64,000 nt of DNA from Bacteroides luhongzhouii (GTDB lineage Bacteria; Bacteroidota; Bacteroidia; Bacteroidales; Bacteroidaceae): positions 5,696,089 through 5,760,088 of the forward strand of contig NZ_CP059973.1 of assembly GCF_009193295.2 (NCBI RefSeq), written 5' to 3'. Positions 37,424 through 45,753 of this stretch are shown piece after piece. The number at the start of each line of letters is the position of its first letter. Within the stretch, counting starts at the first letter, position 1. Made by a program: the position numbers and the translations under genes. A model generated the notes under the pieces. The model was not told the origin of the DNA and ran no database searches. It saw nothing but the letters and a program-made list of their open reading frames with translations.

Positions 37424-40141
37424 TTAATACCACTGAATATTACTTTGCGTCTGGCTTCTCTGCTCATACTTCAAGTCTTGCAGGATGCTTGCATTCGCAC
37501 GGATTGTAACATTGTAATATTTCCAGCGTCCGAAAGGAGAAAGACTGGCGGACAAGTTGAAACAGTGCAAGTCACGGGAGATTGTACAAGAAGTCTGCGT
37601 AATCTCTTTTGCCTGAAAATCATAGCCGGAGTTGAACGAGAGCGACCAGTTGTTAGAAATCTTTATATTTCCGTTTGCATTGATGTTATGCGTATAAGTA
37701 TAAGGGTATCGCATGGAATAGCGATTAATAGGTTTGGACCTATCTTCACGAATATTAAACGAATAACTAAGGCTCAACGACCAAGGCATCTTAAACACCT
37801 GATAGCCATCCGAGTCAGCTTGTGCTTTCTCCACTTTCTTAGGCGTAGTGCCATCTCCTTCCGTTCCGTCAGATTCTTCATCCTCTCCATCCTCTGACTT
37901 ATTCTTATTCTTCACGTTTTCATCTTCTTCTTTCGGACCGAACCATTTCTTCCATGTATCATTATTAAAGGTATAGTTGAAAGAAGAACCATATCCCTGA
38001 AAGCGTCCGAAACGTCCATACGACCATTCTGTACGATTACTGGTCACTACATTACCGCTTTTATCGAATGTATAGGCATACGTAGCAAACGATGCATTCA
38101 TGTTGAAAGTATAATTCTTCGTCAGTTTCAAACGGAGGTTCATACTTAAATCACTCCAAGGTCTCTCTTTGGCAGCCATATTATAGGACATGCTCGCTCC
38201 CAATTCATCAATCAGACTGACTTTTTTAAGCGTATCTTTTTTGGCGTCGTAATACTTCATCTCCAAGTTATTTGAAATAGAGAAGCTGACTGTTCCCGAT
38301 CCTTCACGCGAAGGCACTCCATAAGGTTGCCCCGTAAAAGGAGAATAATATTGCGTATTGCCATTATAATCTGTATATTCCTCCCAGTACTTGCTGAATC
38401 CCGGAGCACCGCTAAGACTTACCTGCGGAGTGAATACGTGACGAATCTGTATCTCTTTCTTTTTAGCGAAAAGAGGTTTGTACATACCATACAGTTTCGT
38501 ACTCAAGCTCAAACTTGCCGAATAATTGGAAACCCGGTAGAAACCATTCAATGTATCACCCGGCAATGCTTCCAATTTATGGTCTACCTCATTGTATTGC
38601 TGATTGATCTTACGAGTATACCAACGCTCTGTATAATTGACCGAAGGAGAAACCTGCAAATATTTAAACAGTGTAAAAGTAGCACTGATAGGAATATTAT
38701 GATTCATCGCATTTTCCCATTCGCTTAGTCCGGCTTTAAACAGACGGTCGTCTTTGGTACGGATACTGTTTGTCAGACGTCCCGTATAGCTAATGGAAAT
38801 CTTTTCATACCAGCGTTCAGCTCCTGCCGCTTTCTTGCGTTTGAAGGGGAACAGACGGCTTAATGTAATATTCAAGTCAGGCAAAGTGACCGCAATAGAA
38901 GAGTCACGCATTGTCTGTGCGATATTGGTAGTTCCGGATAAGGTCAGACCGATATCAGGGAAGCTACGAGAATAACTGATACTTGATGTTTTGGTATTTT
39001 GAGTCAACAACTGCGAATTATAAAGGTTGTTGATATTGGAACGTTCGTAACTACTGGTTGAGAAGTTCACACTAGCGGAGAATGTACTGTTCGGACTGGC
39101 TTTAGCGTCCTGGCGATGATTCCATACTACCTTAAAGTCCTTAGCAACTGCATAGTCCGGCATCCCTTTATCTCCTGTCTTGGTGACCTGATAGTCTGCT
39201 TGCAGCGTACCGGAATATTTATAACGTTTATTATAGTTTGTCAATCCGGACAGTCTCCATGAACCTTTCGTGAAGATATCTCCCGTCATCTTCAAGTCCA
39301 TGATATCACTGATGGCAAAGTAGTATCCTCCTTCTGCCAAACCGAAACCACGGCTGGAGTCGTCCATATAAGTCGGCATAATGAAACCGGAAGAGTAACT
39401 GCTGGAGAATGGGAAGAAGAAGAACGGCACAGCCAACGGCAGAGGCACATCTTCCACTACCAGATAGGCAGGTCCTGTCACCACATTCTTTTTGGGACGC
39501 ACTTTAGCTCTTGTCAGCTGCATATAAAAGTGAGGATGATCATGATGATCGCAGGTTGTATAACGCCCATGCTCCATGAATATTTCATCATTAGCCCCTT
39601 TCTTCGCCTTGCTTCCGGTCACATATCCTTCTCCCTGCTGGGTGACGATATCAGTAATTCCCGCTTTCTTGGTTTTGAAGTTATATCGGATTGTTTCCGT
39701 ATCATACGAAGTATCACCTTCTTTAAATACCGGTTTACCTTTTTCCACTCCGGTAGTATCCTTGATACCATAAGCATGCACAGTACTACTATCCAGATTC
39801 ATCGAAATAACTTCCGCAGCCAGTTCGATGTTCTGATAATTAACTTTTCCGCTACCATAAAGTGTAGCGGCTCCTCCCAAAGTAAAGACAGTGGAGTCGT
39901 TAGATTCATAAACAACCGGTGCATCGAGTGGTTGTTTCTTCTTTACCGGTGCGATGGAATCAATGCGTACCGTTACCGTATCTGCTTTCAACGAATCATT
40001 TCCCTGAAGGGAATCCGTTTGTGCGGTATTGGAGGCAATCATTCCTCTTCTTCGACGTTGAGACGTAGCCTCATCGGGAAGCATCAGCAAGACAATCAGC
40101 AGTATGAATGATATAAGTATTTTTGCTTTCAATGGCGCCAT
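37424..40141 (-). CDS. lptD: LPS-assembly outer-membrane protein LptD (Bacteroidota type)
   Basis: A 905-residue outer-membrane protein. A signal peptide (to about residue 27) is followed by an OstA-like beta-jellyroll (about 75-215) with the family block GRYTTCDHHDHPHFYMQLTR and VVEDVPLPLAVPFFFFPF. The rest is a large beta-barrel ending in an aromatic residue (IQWY). LptD inserts lipopolysaccharide into the outer leaflet. A low-complexity acidic stretch near residues 740-775 (EEDENVKNKNKSEDGEDEE) is probably an exposed loop. The minus-strand TACTTTTG box upstream supports this start. Confidence 0.85.
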   Translation of the reverse strand: MAPLKAKILISFILLIVLLMLPDEATSQRRRRGMIASNTAQTDSLQGNDSLKADTVTVRIDSIAPVKKKQPLDAPVVYESNDSTVFTLGGAATLYGSGKVNYQNIELAAEVISMNLDSSTVHAYGIKDTTGVEKGKPVFKEGDTSYDTETIRYNFKTKKAGITDIVTQQGEGYVTGSKAKKGANDEIFMEHGRYTTCDHHDHPHFYMQLTRAKVRPKKNVVTGPAYLVVEDVPLPLAVPFFFFPFSSSYSSGFIMPTYMDDSSRGFGLAEGGYYFAISDIMDLKMTGDIFTKGSWRLSGLTNYNKRYKYSGTLQADYQVTKTGDKGMPDYAVAKDFKVVWNHRQDAKASPNSTFSASVNFSTSSYERSNINNLYNSQLLTQNTKTSSISYSRSFPDIGLTLSGTTNIAQTMRDSSIAVTLPDLNITLSRLFPFKRKKAAGAERWYEKISISYTGRLTNSIRTKDDRLFKAGLSEWENAMNHNIPISATFTLFKYLQVSPSVNYTERWYTRKINQQYNEVDHKLEALPGDTLNGFYRVSNYSASLSLSTKLYGMYKPLFAKKKEIQIRHVFTPQVSLSGAPGFSKYWEEYTDYNGNTQYYSPFTGQPYGVPSREGSGTVSFSISNNLEMKYYDAKKDTLKKVSLIDELGASMSYNMAAKERPWSDLSMNLRLKLTKNYTFNMNASFATYAYTFDKSGNVVTSNRTEWSYGRFGRFQGYGSSFNYTFNNDTWKKWFGPKEEDENVKNKNKSEDGEDEESDGTEGDGTTPKKVEKAQADSDGYQVFKMPWSLSLSYSFNIREDRSKPINRYSMRYPYTYTHNINANGNIKISNNWSLSFNSGYDFQAKEITQTSCTISRDLHCFNLSASLSPFGRWKYYNVTIRANASILQDLKYEQRSQTQSNIQWY

Positions 40142-40167
40142 TAACTAATAGTTTACGCTTGAAGTGG

Positions 40168-40175
40168 CAAAAGTA
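40168..40175 (-). promoter_or_regulatory. Bacteroides -7 box for lptD
   Basis: On the minus strand this is TACTTTTG, a TAnnTTTG match 26 bases upstream of the lptD ATG. Confidence 0.55.
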
Positions 40176-40230
40176 CACAATCTTCACCAAATATGAGTTA
40201 GAATCTTCGTTATTTAATTATTTTTTAGTG

Positions 40231-40767
40231 CTATAAAAAGAGAGAACACCATCTATCAAAGCGGCTTAGACCTTCTTCACCATATTTTGCAATACTTTGC
40301 CGCGCTTTCTCCACTGTTTTCTCTTCATCCAGATGGGTTTTAGAAAAGAATTTATCCGCAAAGCAAATCAATTGCTCTTCCAGGGTGATGGGCAGCATCT
40401 CCCGATGAGGAACGGGAAGTTGCTGGGCAATGATATCTTCCAACGAAAGTCCGGCTCCCGTATGACGTTCACACACCAATGCGTGTTGAGGGAAACCTTC
40501 CGCCCGCAAGATTTCAGCTCCCAAATATCCGTGAGCGATATAAGGATGAGTGCCAAAGCACTGAATGGTTGGAGCGTCCGTCTGAAAAATACCAATATCA
40601 TGCAACAGAGCGGCTTCTTTCACAAAACTCCGGTTTAAACGCAATTCGGGATGAGCATCCAGCATTTTCATTGCTTTTCCGGACACGGCCAGACTATGTA
40701 TTACTAAGATTTGTCTCTGCTGCGTATTCTCCGGATAATATTTATCAATGATTTCGTATGGATTCAT
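40231..40767 (-). CDS. HD-domain phosphohydrolase-like protein
   Basis: A 178-residue cytoplasmic protein starting MNPYEIIDKYYPENTQQRQ at the ATG at 40767. The open frame extends to 41016 but would overlap the divergent muramidase gene and its promoter. The HD signature is LLHDIGIFQTD, preceded by the metal-ligand His in LVIHSLAVSGKA and followed by HPYIAHGYLGAEIL and CERHTGAGLS. HD proteins of this small type hydrolyse nucleotides or related phosphoesters; the substrate is not evident. Confidence 0.8.
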   Translation of the reverse strand: MNPYEIIDKYYPENTQQRQILVIHSLAVSGKAMKMLDAHPELRLNRSFVKEAALLHDIGIFQTDAPTIQCFGTHPYIAHGYLGAEILRAEGFPQHALVCERHTGAGLSLEDIIAQQLPVPHREMLPITLEEQLICFADKFFSKTHLDEEKTVEKARQSIAKYGEEGLSRFDRWCSLFL

Positions 40768-40802
40768 GTGCTTTATTTTTTGCTCTCTTGACGAGAAATT
40801 AA

Positions 40803-40810
40803 TATTTTTG
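40803..40810 (+). promoter_or_regulatory. Bacteroides -7 box for the NamZ-like gene
   Basis: TATTTTTG matches TAnnTTTG. It overlaps the alternative GTG at 40810, which excludes that start and favours the ATG at 40837. Confidence 0.6.
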
Positions 40811-40836
40811 TGCAATATTACAAAAAAATTACCGAT

Positions 40837-42003
40837 ATGCAAACTCGAGCTTCCTTCATTCTTATATTTTTGTTCATTATGTTGTTGCCAATGCGTGTAA
40901 ACAGTCAAATTGTCACGGGAGCAGAACAGATGGATCAATATCTGCCGTTGCTGAAAGGAAAACGCATCGGAATGGTGGTCAATCATACTTCTGTTGTGGG
41001 AAGAAAGCAGGTTCATCTTCTCGATGCCTTATTAAAAAGAGATGTCCGGGTAGTCAAGGTATTTGCTCCCGAACATGGTTTCCGTGGTAACGCAGATGCA
41101 GGTGAAACAGTGAAAGACGGAAAAGATTCCCGCACCGACATTCCTATCGTATCGCTTTATGGTGACAACAAAAAGCCGTCTGCTACCCAACTAAAAGATG
41201 TCGATGTAATCGTATTCGACATTCAGGATGTAGGAGCACGCTTTTATACCTATATAAGCACAATGTATTATGTGATGGAAGCTTGCGCAGAGAACAAGAA
41301 AGAAATGATTGTACTGGATCGCCCCAATCCGTGCGATTATGTGGATGGTCCGATACTCAAACCTGCCTACCGGAGTTTTGTCGGTATGTTACCCCTTCCG
41401 GTTCTCCACGGATGTACCATCGGCGAACTGGCACAGATGATAAACGGGGAAGGATGGATTGCCAACAAGAAAAATCCTTGTTCATTAAAGGTAATTCCAA
41501 TGACCGGATGGAAACACGGGGAACCTTATTCACTTCCCATCAAACCGTCGCCCAACCTCCCGAACGACCAGTCTATCCGATTGTACGCCTCACTCTGTCC
41601 TTTTGAAGCCACCCGCGTCAGCGTGGGACGGGGAACAACTTTCCCTTTCCAGGTATTAGGCGCACCTAATAAGAAATACGGAAGTTTCACTTTTACTCCC
41701 CGCTCCTTACCCGGGTTTGACAAAAATCCAATGCACAAAGGTATCACCTGTTATGGGGAAGATCTCCGGAATGTAACCGATGTGAATGGATTTACGCTTC
41801 GCTACTTCTTGAACTTTTATCGCTTATCCGGTGAAAACGCAGCCTTCTTCTCCCGTGCCCGATGGTTTGATTTGCTGATGGGAACTGACAGCGTACGCAA
41901 AGCTATCCTCAAAGGAGAGTCGGAAGAGGCTATCCGGAATAGTTGGCAAAAGGAATTACAGGATTACAAGGAGATCAGAAAAAAATATCTTCTCTATGAG
42001 TAA
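40837..42003 (+). CDS. DUF1343 / NamZ-like exo-beta-N-acetylmuramidase
   Basis: A protein of 388 residues beginning MQTRASFILIFLFIMLL, a signal peptide ending near VNSQ. The rest is a single DUF1343 domain with blocks GMVVNHTSVVG, FAPEHGFRGNADAGE, FDIQDVGARFYTYISTM, LDRPNPCDYVDGPIL and GRGTTFPFQ. Characterised members (NamZ, GH171) cleave terminal N-acetylmuramic acid from peptidoglycan fragments, so a role in cell-wall recycling is likely. It is divergent from the HD gene. Confidence 0.8.
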   Translation: MQTRASFILIFLFIMLLPMRVNSQIVTGAEQMDQYLPLLKGKRIGMVVNHTSVVGRKQVHLLDALLKRDVRVVKVFAPEHGFRGNADAGETVKDGKDSRTDIPIVSLYGDNKKPSATQLKDVDVIVFDIQDVGARFYTYISTMYYVMEACAENKKEMIVLDRPNPCDYVDGPILKPAYRSFVGMLPLPVLHGCTIGELAQMINGEGWIANKKNPCSLKVIPMTGWKHGEPYSLPIKPSPNLPNDQSIRLYASLCPFEATRVSVGRGTTFPFQVLGAPNKKYGSFTFTPRSLPGFDKNPMHKGITCYGEDLRNVTDVNGFTLRYFLNFYRLSGENAAFFSRARWFDLLMGTDSVRKAILKGESEEAIRNSWQKELQDYKEIRKKYLLYE

Positions 42004-42059
42004 AAAAACTAGTATCATACTCTCATTCATTTTCATAAACCACTTATAATTAAAAGAAT

Positions 42060-42133
42060 AAGTATGATAGATAACTATTATTTCCGGCATTTATCATACT
42101 TAGACCATCAAAAACGAGGTATCTATCATACTT
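42060..42133. repeat. Left array of inverted GTATGATAGATA motifs
   Basis: Three copies of the motif occur here: AAGTATGATAGATA (42060-42073) on +, TATCATACTTA (42092-42102) on -, and GGTATCTATCATACTT (42118-42133) on -. The first two can pair as a 10-bp stem. The same motif, in mirror order, closes the other side of the island near 45.0 kb. A further ATCATACT lies at about 42013. The array is directly downstream of the BRO-N gene. Confidence 0.75.
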
Positions 42134-42135
42134 GA

Positions 42136-42999
42136 TTATTCCACGCTCTCTCCTGAAGTCTCATTTTTTTCCCGTTCATCACCAACTTGCAATGCACTTT
42201 TTGCATTAAGTGGAGATATAACAGGGCGTTTTAGCTGACTTTCCAATTGCTTACGAGCAACTCTTGCCACATTTCCTCCATCTTTTGCCACTTCGGCATT
42301 TTCAGCAAAACCGGATGGGTTTCTCTCTTTGGACAAATCCGTAGTAGCCGTTTCAGCAAGCATATTAAGGATCAGTTCAGTGTTCGTCATATTGTCACGG
42401 AGATTTTCTTTCTTCAATCCTTTAAACTGCTTATATTCTTTTGCCGACTTTTCAGCCCATGTCTGATAAATTATATCCGTTAATGCAGCAAACTGAACGC
42501 CCTCTTGCATCCCATTTCTTTTCCATTCGTCAGTTAGTTCCTTCCGTACTTCAATTGATTTCAATCGTTGATTAATCCAATTATCCGAGTAACCTAAAGA
42601 TTTATATTCCATCATCGCCCGATTTATAGTTAGTTCAGGGTCCTGCATTTCATCCAGACGCTCTTTGGCGACTTGAGCCATCCACATCTTAAAGGGTTCC
42701 GCTTTGGGTGAGGGAATAGACTGAATTAGACGGAAAAGCTGTTGGGTTGTAGCTACATCTGTCTTATACAGTTTGCCGTCGGAAGAGGGTAATTTCAGTT
42801 GTCCGATTTCTTCGGACAACTGACTTCCCTCTGTTTTCAACTTCTTTTTTAAATCCCCCCAATACTTACGAGGACGCTCACTGTCTGTTAATACTTCAAT
42901 CACATCCACAATGGAAAAATACCATTCCTCCTTTTGGTCATCCCAAACAGCACGGATCTTTTTATCTTCAAACACTTTTATAGCATCTTTTTTAGTCAT
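42136..42999 (-). CDS. BRO-N domain protein (DinD-like)
   Basis: A protein of 287 residues from the ATG at 42999 (MTKKDAIKVFEDKK). Residues about 8-110 are a BRO-N domain: IRAVWDDQKEEWYFSIVDVIEVLTD, RPRKYWGDLKKKL and TDVATTQQLFRLIQSIPSPKAEPFK. The C-terminal part (about 120-210) resembles DinD of E. coli (NQRLKSIEVRKELTDEWKRNG). BRO-N proteins bind DNA and are frequent in phages and mobile DNA. The last 60 residues are low in structure. It is downstream of the truncated VirE-type gene on the same strand, with 42 bases between them. Confidence 0.75.
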   Translation of the reverse strand: MTKKDAIKVFEDKKIRAVWDDQKEEWYFSIVDVIEVLTDSERPRKYWGDLKKKLKTEGSQLSEEIGQLKLPSSDGKLYKTDVATTQQLFRLIQSIPSPKAEPFKMWMAQVAKERLDEMQDPELTINRAMMEYKSLGYSDNWINQRLKSIEVRKELTDEWKRNGMQEGVQFAALTDIIYQTWAEKSAKEYKQFKGLKKENLRDNMTNTELILNMLAETATTDLSKERNPSGFAENAEVAKDGGNVARVARKQLESQLKRPVISPLNAKSALQVGDEREKNETSGESVE

Positions 43000-43041
43000 A
43001 GCATTATATATATGATGTAAATAATTAATAAATAACAAATT

Positions 43042-43917
43042 CTATTCTACCTCCAAAGGTACAACATGATAATACGTACCATACGTTTTCCGTTTAGATT
43101 TCACTCCGAGCCGCTGCAAGATACGCCCGAAATAAGACGCCTGCCTGGCGGAAAACGTCATCTTACTCGCTTTCTGAATCCGCCGCAGAATATCAATAGC
43201 CAGTAGCCATTCTCCTTCTTCCTCTTCTTCCGCCCTACGATAATAAACCATAAATAACTGTTCGATGACAGGAGATTGTTCAAACTCACGGTTGTTTTCC
43301 GTCATGATAGCCTCTTCTTCGGAGTCAAACCAATAACGTTCGTTGTGATAAAGCAACTCCAACGCCTGTGCATAAAGCTGTTCATAATCAATAGGACGCG
43401 ACACATCTATAGCTCCCGTCATGTAAATACCAATGAAACGACGGCTACCGGAAGTATCCGTCAACAAATCCCGATGATTGCTCGTGGCAATGAACGATGC
43501 ATACCGGCGAAGCTCTTCCACTGCCGAAGCATTCGGACGACGTGTGTTCACCACCGGCTTTTGCAGAATATGTTTCAGAAAAGCCTGCTGGGTAGGACTA
43601 ATCTGATCGAATTCATCCATATTAATAAGCAGAAAGTGATTCAGATACAACTCCGCGTCCCGTTTCCGACTGAAATCAATGCTATCCGTATAATGCAGCG
43701 GAGAAAAGTACTGACAATGCTTCATAATTTTCATATCCGGGTGCCATTCGCCGCAAAGGAGAATCGAATTCCCCGGAAGAGTATACCTCAACGCTTCCCT
43801 CATCTTTGAGACGGGCTGCGCCTTGACTTCCGTTTTCATCTGCTCCAGAAGGAGCTCCATTTTCAACGTCCGTAAGGTATTTACCTTGCCATCGTCTCTG
43901 ACTAATGTTATTTTCAT
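43042..43917 (-). CDS. Internally deleted VirE/DUF3874-type protein
   Basis: A 291-residue remnant. Residues about 1-50 (MKITLVRDDGKVNTLRTLKM) match the N-terminus of Bacteroidota VirE-type proteins, which are normally about 700 residues. From about residue 75 the sequence resumes in the second half of the ATPase domain: TDSIDFSRKRDAELYLN, the Walker B-like FLLINMDEFDQISPTQQAFLK and TDTSGSRRFIG, then the C-terminal DUF3874-like part to the end. The primase-like middle and the P-loop (GxxGxxK[ST]) are missing and replaced by a short unrelated stretch (GEWHPDMKIMKHCQY). The frame itself is intact. It is probably inactive as an ATPase. Confidence 0.7.
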   Translation of the reverse strand: MKITLVRDDGKVNTLRTLKMELLLEQMKTEVKAQPVSKMREALRYTLPGNSILLCGEWHPDMKIMKHCQYFSPLHYTDSIDFSRKRDAELYLNHFLLINMDEFDQISPTQQAFLKHILQKPVVNTRRPNASAVEELRRYASFIATSNHRDLLTDTSGSRRFIGIYMTGAIDVSRPIDYEQLYAQALELLYHNERYWFDSEEEAIMTENNREFEQSPVIEQLFMVYYRRAEEEEEGEWLLAIDILRRIQKASKMTFSARQASYFGRILQRLGVKSKRKTYGTYYHVVPLEVE

Positions 43918-44060
43918 CTTTTTTTATTATTCTTTCTTGTAAAAAGGAAAGCTTCGCTACAGCTATACAAAAGTACAACAAACACTTCGCCCGAACAAAT
44001 TTTCCTGTCTTTATTTGCCACGTCACATGGCTTTATTTTATAGAAATAATGCTTACTAAA

Positions 44061-44092
44061 TTTGCAAATGAAGGCTGGATAATGTACCTTTG
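44061..44092 (+). promoter_or_regulatory. Full Bacteroides promoter for the HU-like gene
   Basis: TTTG at 44061-44064 and TACCTTTG at 44085-44092 are separated by 20 bases, matching the Bacteroides -33/-7 consensus and spacing. Expected start is near 44099, giving a leader of about 215 bases before the HU-like ATG. Confidence 0.75.
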
Positions 44093-44104
44093 CGGGCAGT
44101 AAGA

Positions 44105-44181
44105 CTTCAGCCCGCATAAGTGTGCCGTACAGCCCACGTATGCGGGCTGAAGAGTTTACATTCGTGGGCTGTAGAGCCCAC
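44105..44181 (+). promoter_or_regulatory. Structured leader with mutually exclusive stems
   Basis: Stem A pairs CTTCAGCCCGCATA (44105-44118) exactly with 44139-44152. Stem B pairs ACAGCCCACG inside the loop of A with CGTGGGCTGT at about 44163-44172, so A and B cannot form together. Stem C pairs GTGGGCT with AGCCCAC (about 44164-44181) and competes with B. This arrangement, in a transcribed leader, resembles an attenuator or a small RNA. No known riboswitch class recognised. Confidence 0.55.
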
Positions 44182-44316
44182 AAATGTGTGCCCAAGAAAA
44201 GCCACTGATTCCAGTTGATTATCCAGGTTGCAATTGTAGGTTATCTTGCTGCAAAACAATCATTAAAATGCCTTTTAAAAGGCGTTTTAGCCACATTAAC
44301 CCATAATAGAAAAGAC

Positions 44317-44925
44317 ATGTACGCAAAGTATGATTTTCGCAAAAAACCGTCTTCGAAAGAAGACGAAGACGAACAGCCGTTGTATCCCCGCATCGTATCG
44401 AACGGAACCATCGACTTTCAACAAATTGTAAAAGAGATCGCTCAAGCTTCCAGCTTTACGCCGGCAGATATTGAAGGAGTCCAGCTGGCTATTGAAAATA
44501 AAATATCCGAATATTTAGTCAGCGGGCATCACGTTCAGTTGGGAAACCTTGGATATTTTTCAGCCAAGTTAAAAGCACGTCCGGTGATGGATGCCAAAGA
44601 GATACATGCACAGTCCATTTATTTCGATAATGTAAATTTTCGTCCATCATCTTCTTTCCGAAAGAAGGTTCGCGGATTTGTGGAAAAAGCGAAGTTGGGA
44701 TTTGCACATTCCGCCGAAGTTCCGGTGGAAGAACGTCGCCGCAGGTTGGAGAAGTTTCTGGATGAACGACCGATGATACGACGCAAGGAGTATACGCAAC
44801 TGACGGGACTACTGAAGAATAAAGCGCTGAATGAATTGAACGGTTGGGTGAAAGAAGGGGTACTAGACACCATTGGAAGCGGCAGCCACAAAATTTATGT
44901 GCGAGCCAACACAAAGAAGGAGTAA
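44317..44925 (+). CDS. HU-like DNA-binding protein (HU-HIG type)
   Basis: A protein of 202 residues from the ATG at 44317 (MYAKYDFRKKPSSKEDED). The TTG-initiated frame from 44215 would begin inside the structured leader. Residues about 15-135 are an HU/IHF-like domain of the Bacteroidota type (GTIDFQQIVKEIAQASSFTPADIEGV, VQLGNLGYFSAKLKARPV). The C-terminal part (about 145-202, RRRRLEKFLDERPMIRRKEYTQLTGLLKNKA) looks like a small winged-helix or HTH domain. Such genes commonly sit beside VirE-type genes in Bacteroides, as here. It is divergent from the VirE remnant. Confidence 0.75.
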   Translation: MYAKYDFRKKPSSKEDEDEQPLYPRIVSNGTIDFQQIVKEIAQASSFTPADIEGVQLAIENKISEYLVSGHHVQLGNLGYFSAKLKARPVMDAKEIHAQSIYFDNVNFRPSSSFRKKVRGFVEKAKLGFAHSAEVPVEERRRRLEKFLDERPMIRRKEYTQLTGLLKNKALNELNGWVKEGVLDTIGSGSHKIYVRANTKKE

Positions 44926-44950
44926 ACAGCAAAAAAACAGTGAAACGGGA

Positions 44951-45020
44951 ATGATAGATACCCATATTTCATAAAGAAAGTATGATAGATACCGGATTTT
45001 AAAAGCGTCTATCATACTTA
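44951..45020. repeat. Right array of inverted GTATGATAGATA motifs
   Basis: Copies at ATGATAGATACC (44951-44962), AAGTATGATAGATACC (44978-44993) and TCTATCATACTTA (45008-45020). The second and third form a perfect 12-bp stem around an 18-base loop. The 16-base copy at 44978-44993 is the exact reverse complement of 42118-42133 on the other side of the island. The whole 44926-45224 gap otherwise holds only a promoter and a very small frame. Confidence 0.75.
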
Positions 45021-45134
45021 TTCATCAGTAAATTAGCATATTAATAAAAAATGAGAGTTATAAAAGTGATAATAGTTGTTTTAAGGTAAGCTTTTATTTA
45101 TCGAGATAGCTCTTCATTGTTTCAAATTAATCAC

Positions 45135-45142
45135 TACTTTTG
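45135..45142 (+). promoter_or_regulatory. Bacteroides -7 box
   Basis: TACTTTTG matches TAnnTTTG. The expected start falls at or next to the ATG at 45148. Confidence 0.55.
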
Positions 45143-45147
45143 TATTG

Positions 45148-45228
45148 ATGCAAATAAAAGATTTATCACATAATGAATTGGAGAACGCACAATCGGATTT
45201 GCAAATAATCAATCATACTGAATTATGA
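45148..45228 (+). CDS. Possible 26-residue leader peptide overlapping the next gene
   Basis: A small frame beginning MQIKDLSHNELENAQ ends with TGA that overlaps the next ATG by four bases (ATGA), a translational-coupling arrangement. It would be nearly leaderless relative to the -7 box. The peptide is hydrophilic and helical. It may be chance; no family recognised. Confidence 0.3.
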   Translation: MQIKDLSHNELENAQSDLQIINHTEL

Positions 45229-45734
45229 AGAAAGTAGAGCGTATATTGATTTATGTATTGGCTATAGGAACAATTATTTGTTTAGGATTATACTTTGCAC
45301 CCATCAAGATTTACTTAATGCCGATAAATGCATGGGAACGTCAGATTTGGTCAGGGCCTACTTCCACACAAAAAGAGGAAAATTTTGTAGTCTATAATCA
45401 TTTATTCAAAAGCAAGCAAACACTCATTGACAGTATCATTGCTTTCCATGACCGGACAATCCGATTGGATTCGATTAAAAAATATCCAGACGGCTATTGC
45501 CGCAGCTTTTTCAAAAGGAGCACCGTTCTTGATAAATACTATCGGGAAGAGCCAAATGGCTCGGATATCATATTCGATCATATGGACAAACAGATTCTGG
45601 CAGTTGAATGGCGAATTACAGGAGATACGGTCTGCGCAAATTTCTTTGGCAAAAATTATAAAGTTCTTATTACAGATACTGCCACAATATCAATATATAG
45701 CTTATCCCAATTAGTCAACGAAAAACAGAAATAA
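45225..45734 (+). CDS. Hypothetical protein with one N-terminal membrane segment
   Basis: A 169-residue protein. Residues about 7-27 (ILIYVLAIGTIICLGLYFA) form one membrane anchor or uncleaved signal; the remaining 140 residues would be periplasmic and look like a single mixed domain (NFVVYNHLFKSKQTLIDSIIAF, GSDIIFDHMDKQILAVEWRI). No family recognised. It ends 19 bases before the next lipoprotein gene, suggesting one transcript. Confidence 0.6.
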   Translation: MKKVERILIYVLAIGTIICLGLYFAPIKIYLMPINAWERQIWSGPTSTQKEENFVVYNHLFKSKQTLIDSIIAFHDRTIRLDSIKKYPDGYCRSFFKRSTVLDKYYREEPNGSDIIFDHMDKQILAVEWRITGDTVCANFFGKNYKVLITDTATISIYSLSQLVNEKQK

Positions 45735-45753
45735 AAAACATGATGATGAAAAA

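Noticed and set aside
37445..40111. Several long plus-strand frames (up to 193 residues) opposite lptD
   Set aside because: They are antisense shadows of a strong LptD reading frame and resemble no protein.
43276..43809. 177-residue plus-strand frame opposite the VirE remnant
   Set aside because: Antisense shadow; the minus-strand product matches known VirE/DUF3874 blocks.
44215..44316. Longer HU-like protein starting at the TTG at 44215
   Set aside because: It would begin right after the hairpin leader and add 34 residues with no relation to HU proteins; the ATG at 44317 begins a normal product.
42060..45020. Classical insertion sequence
   Set aside because: The flanking inverted motifs resemble terminal repeats, but no transposase is encoded between them and no target duplication is evident.
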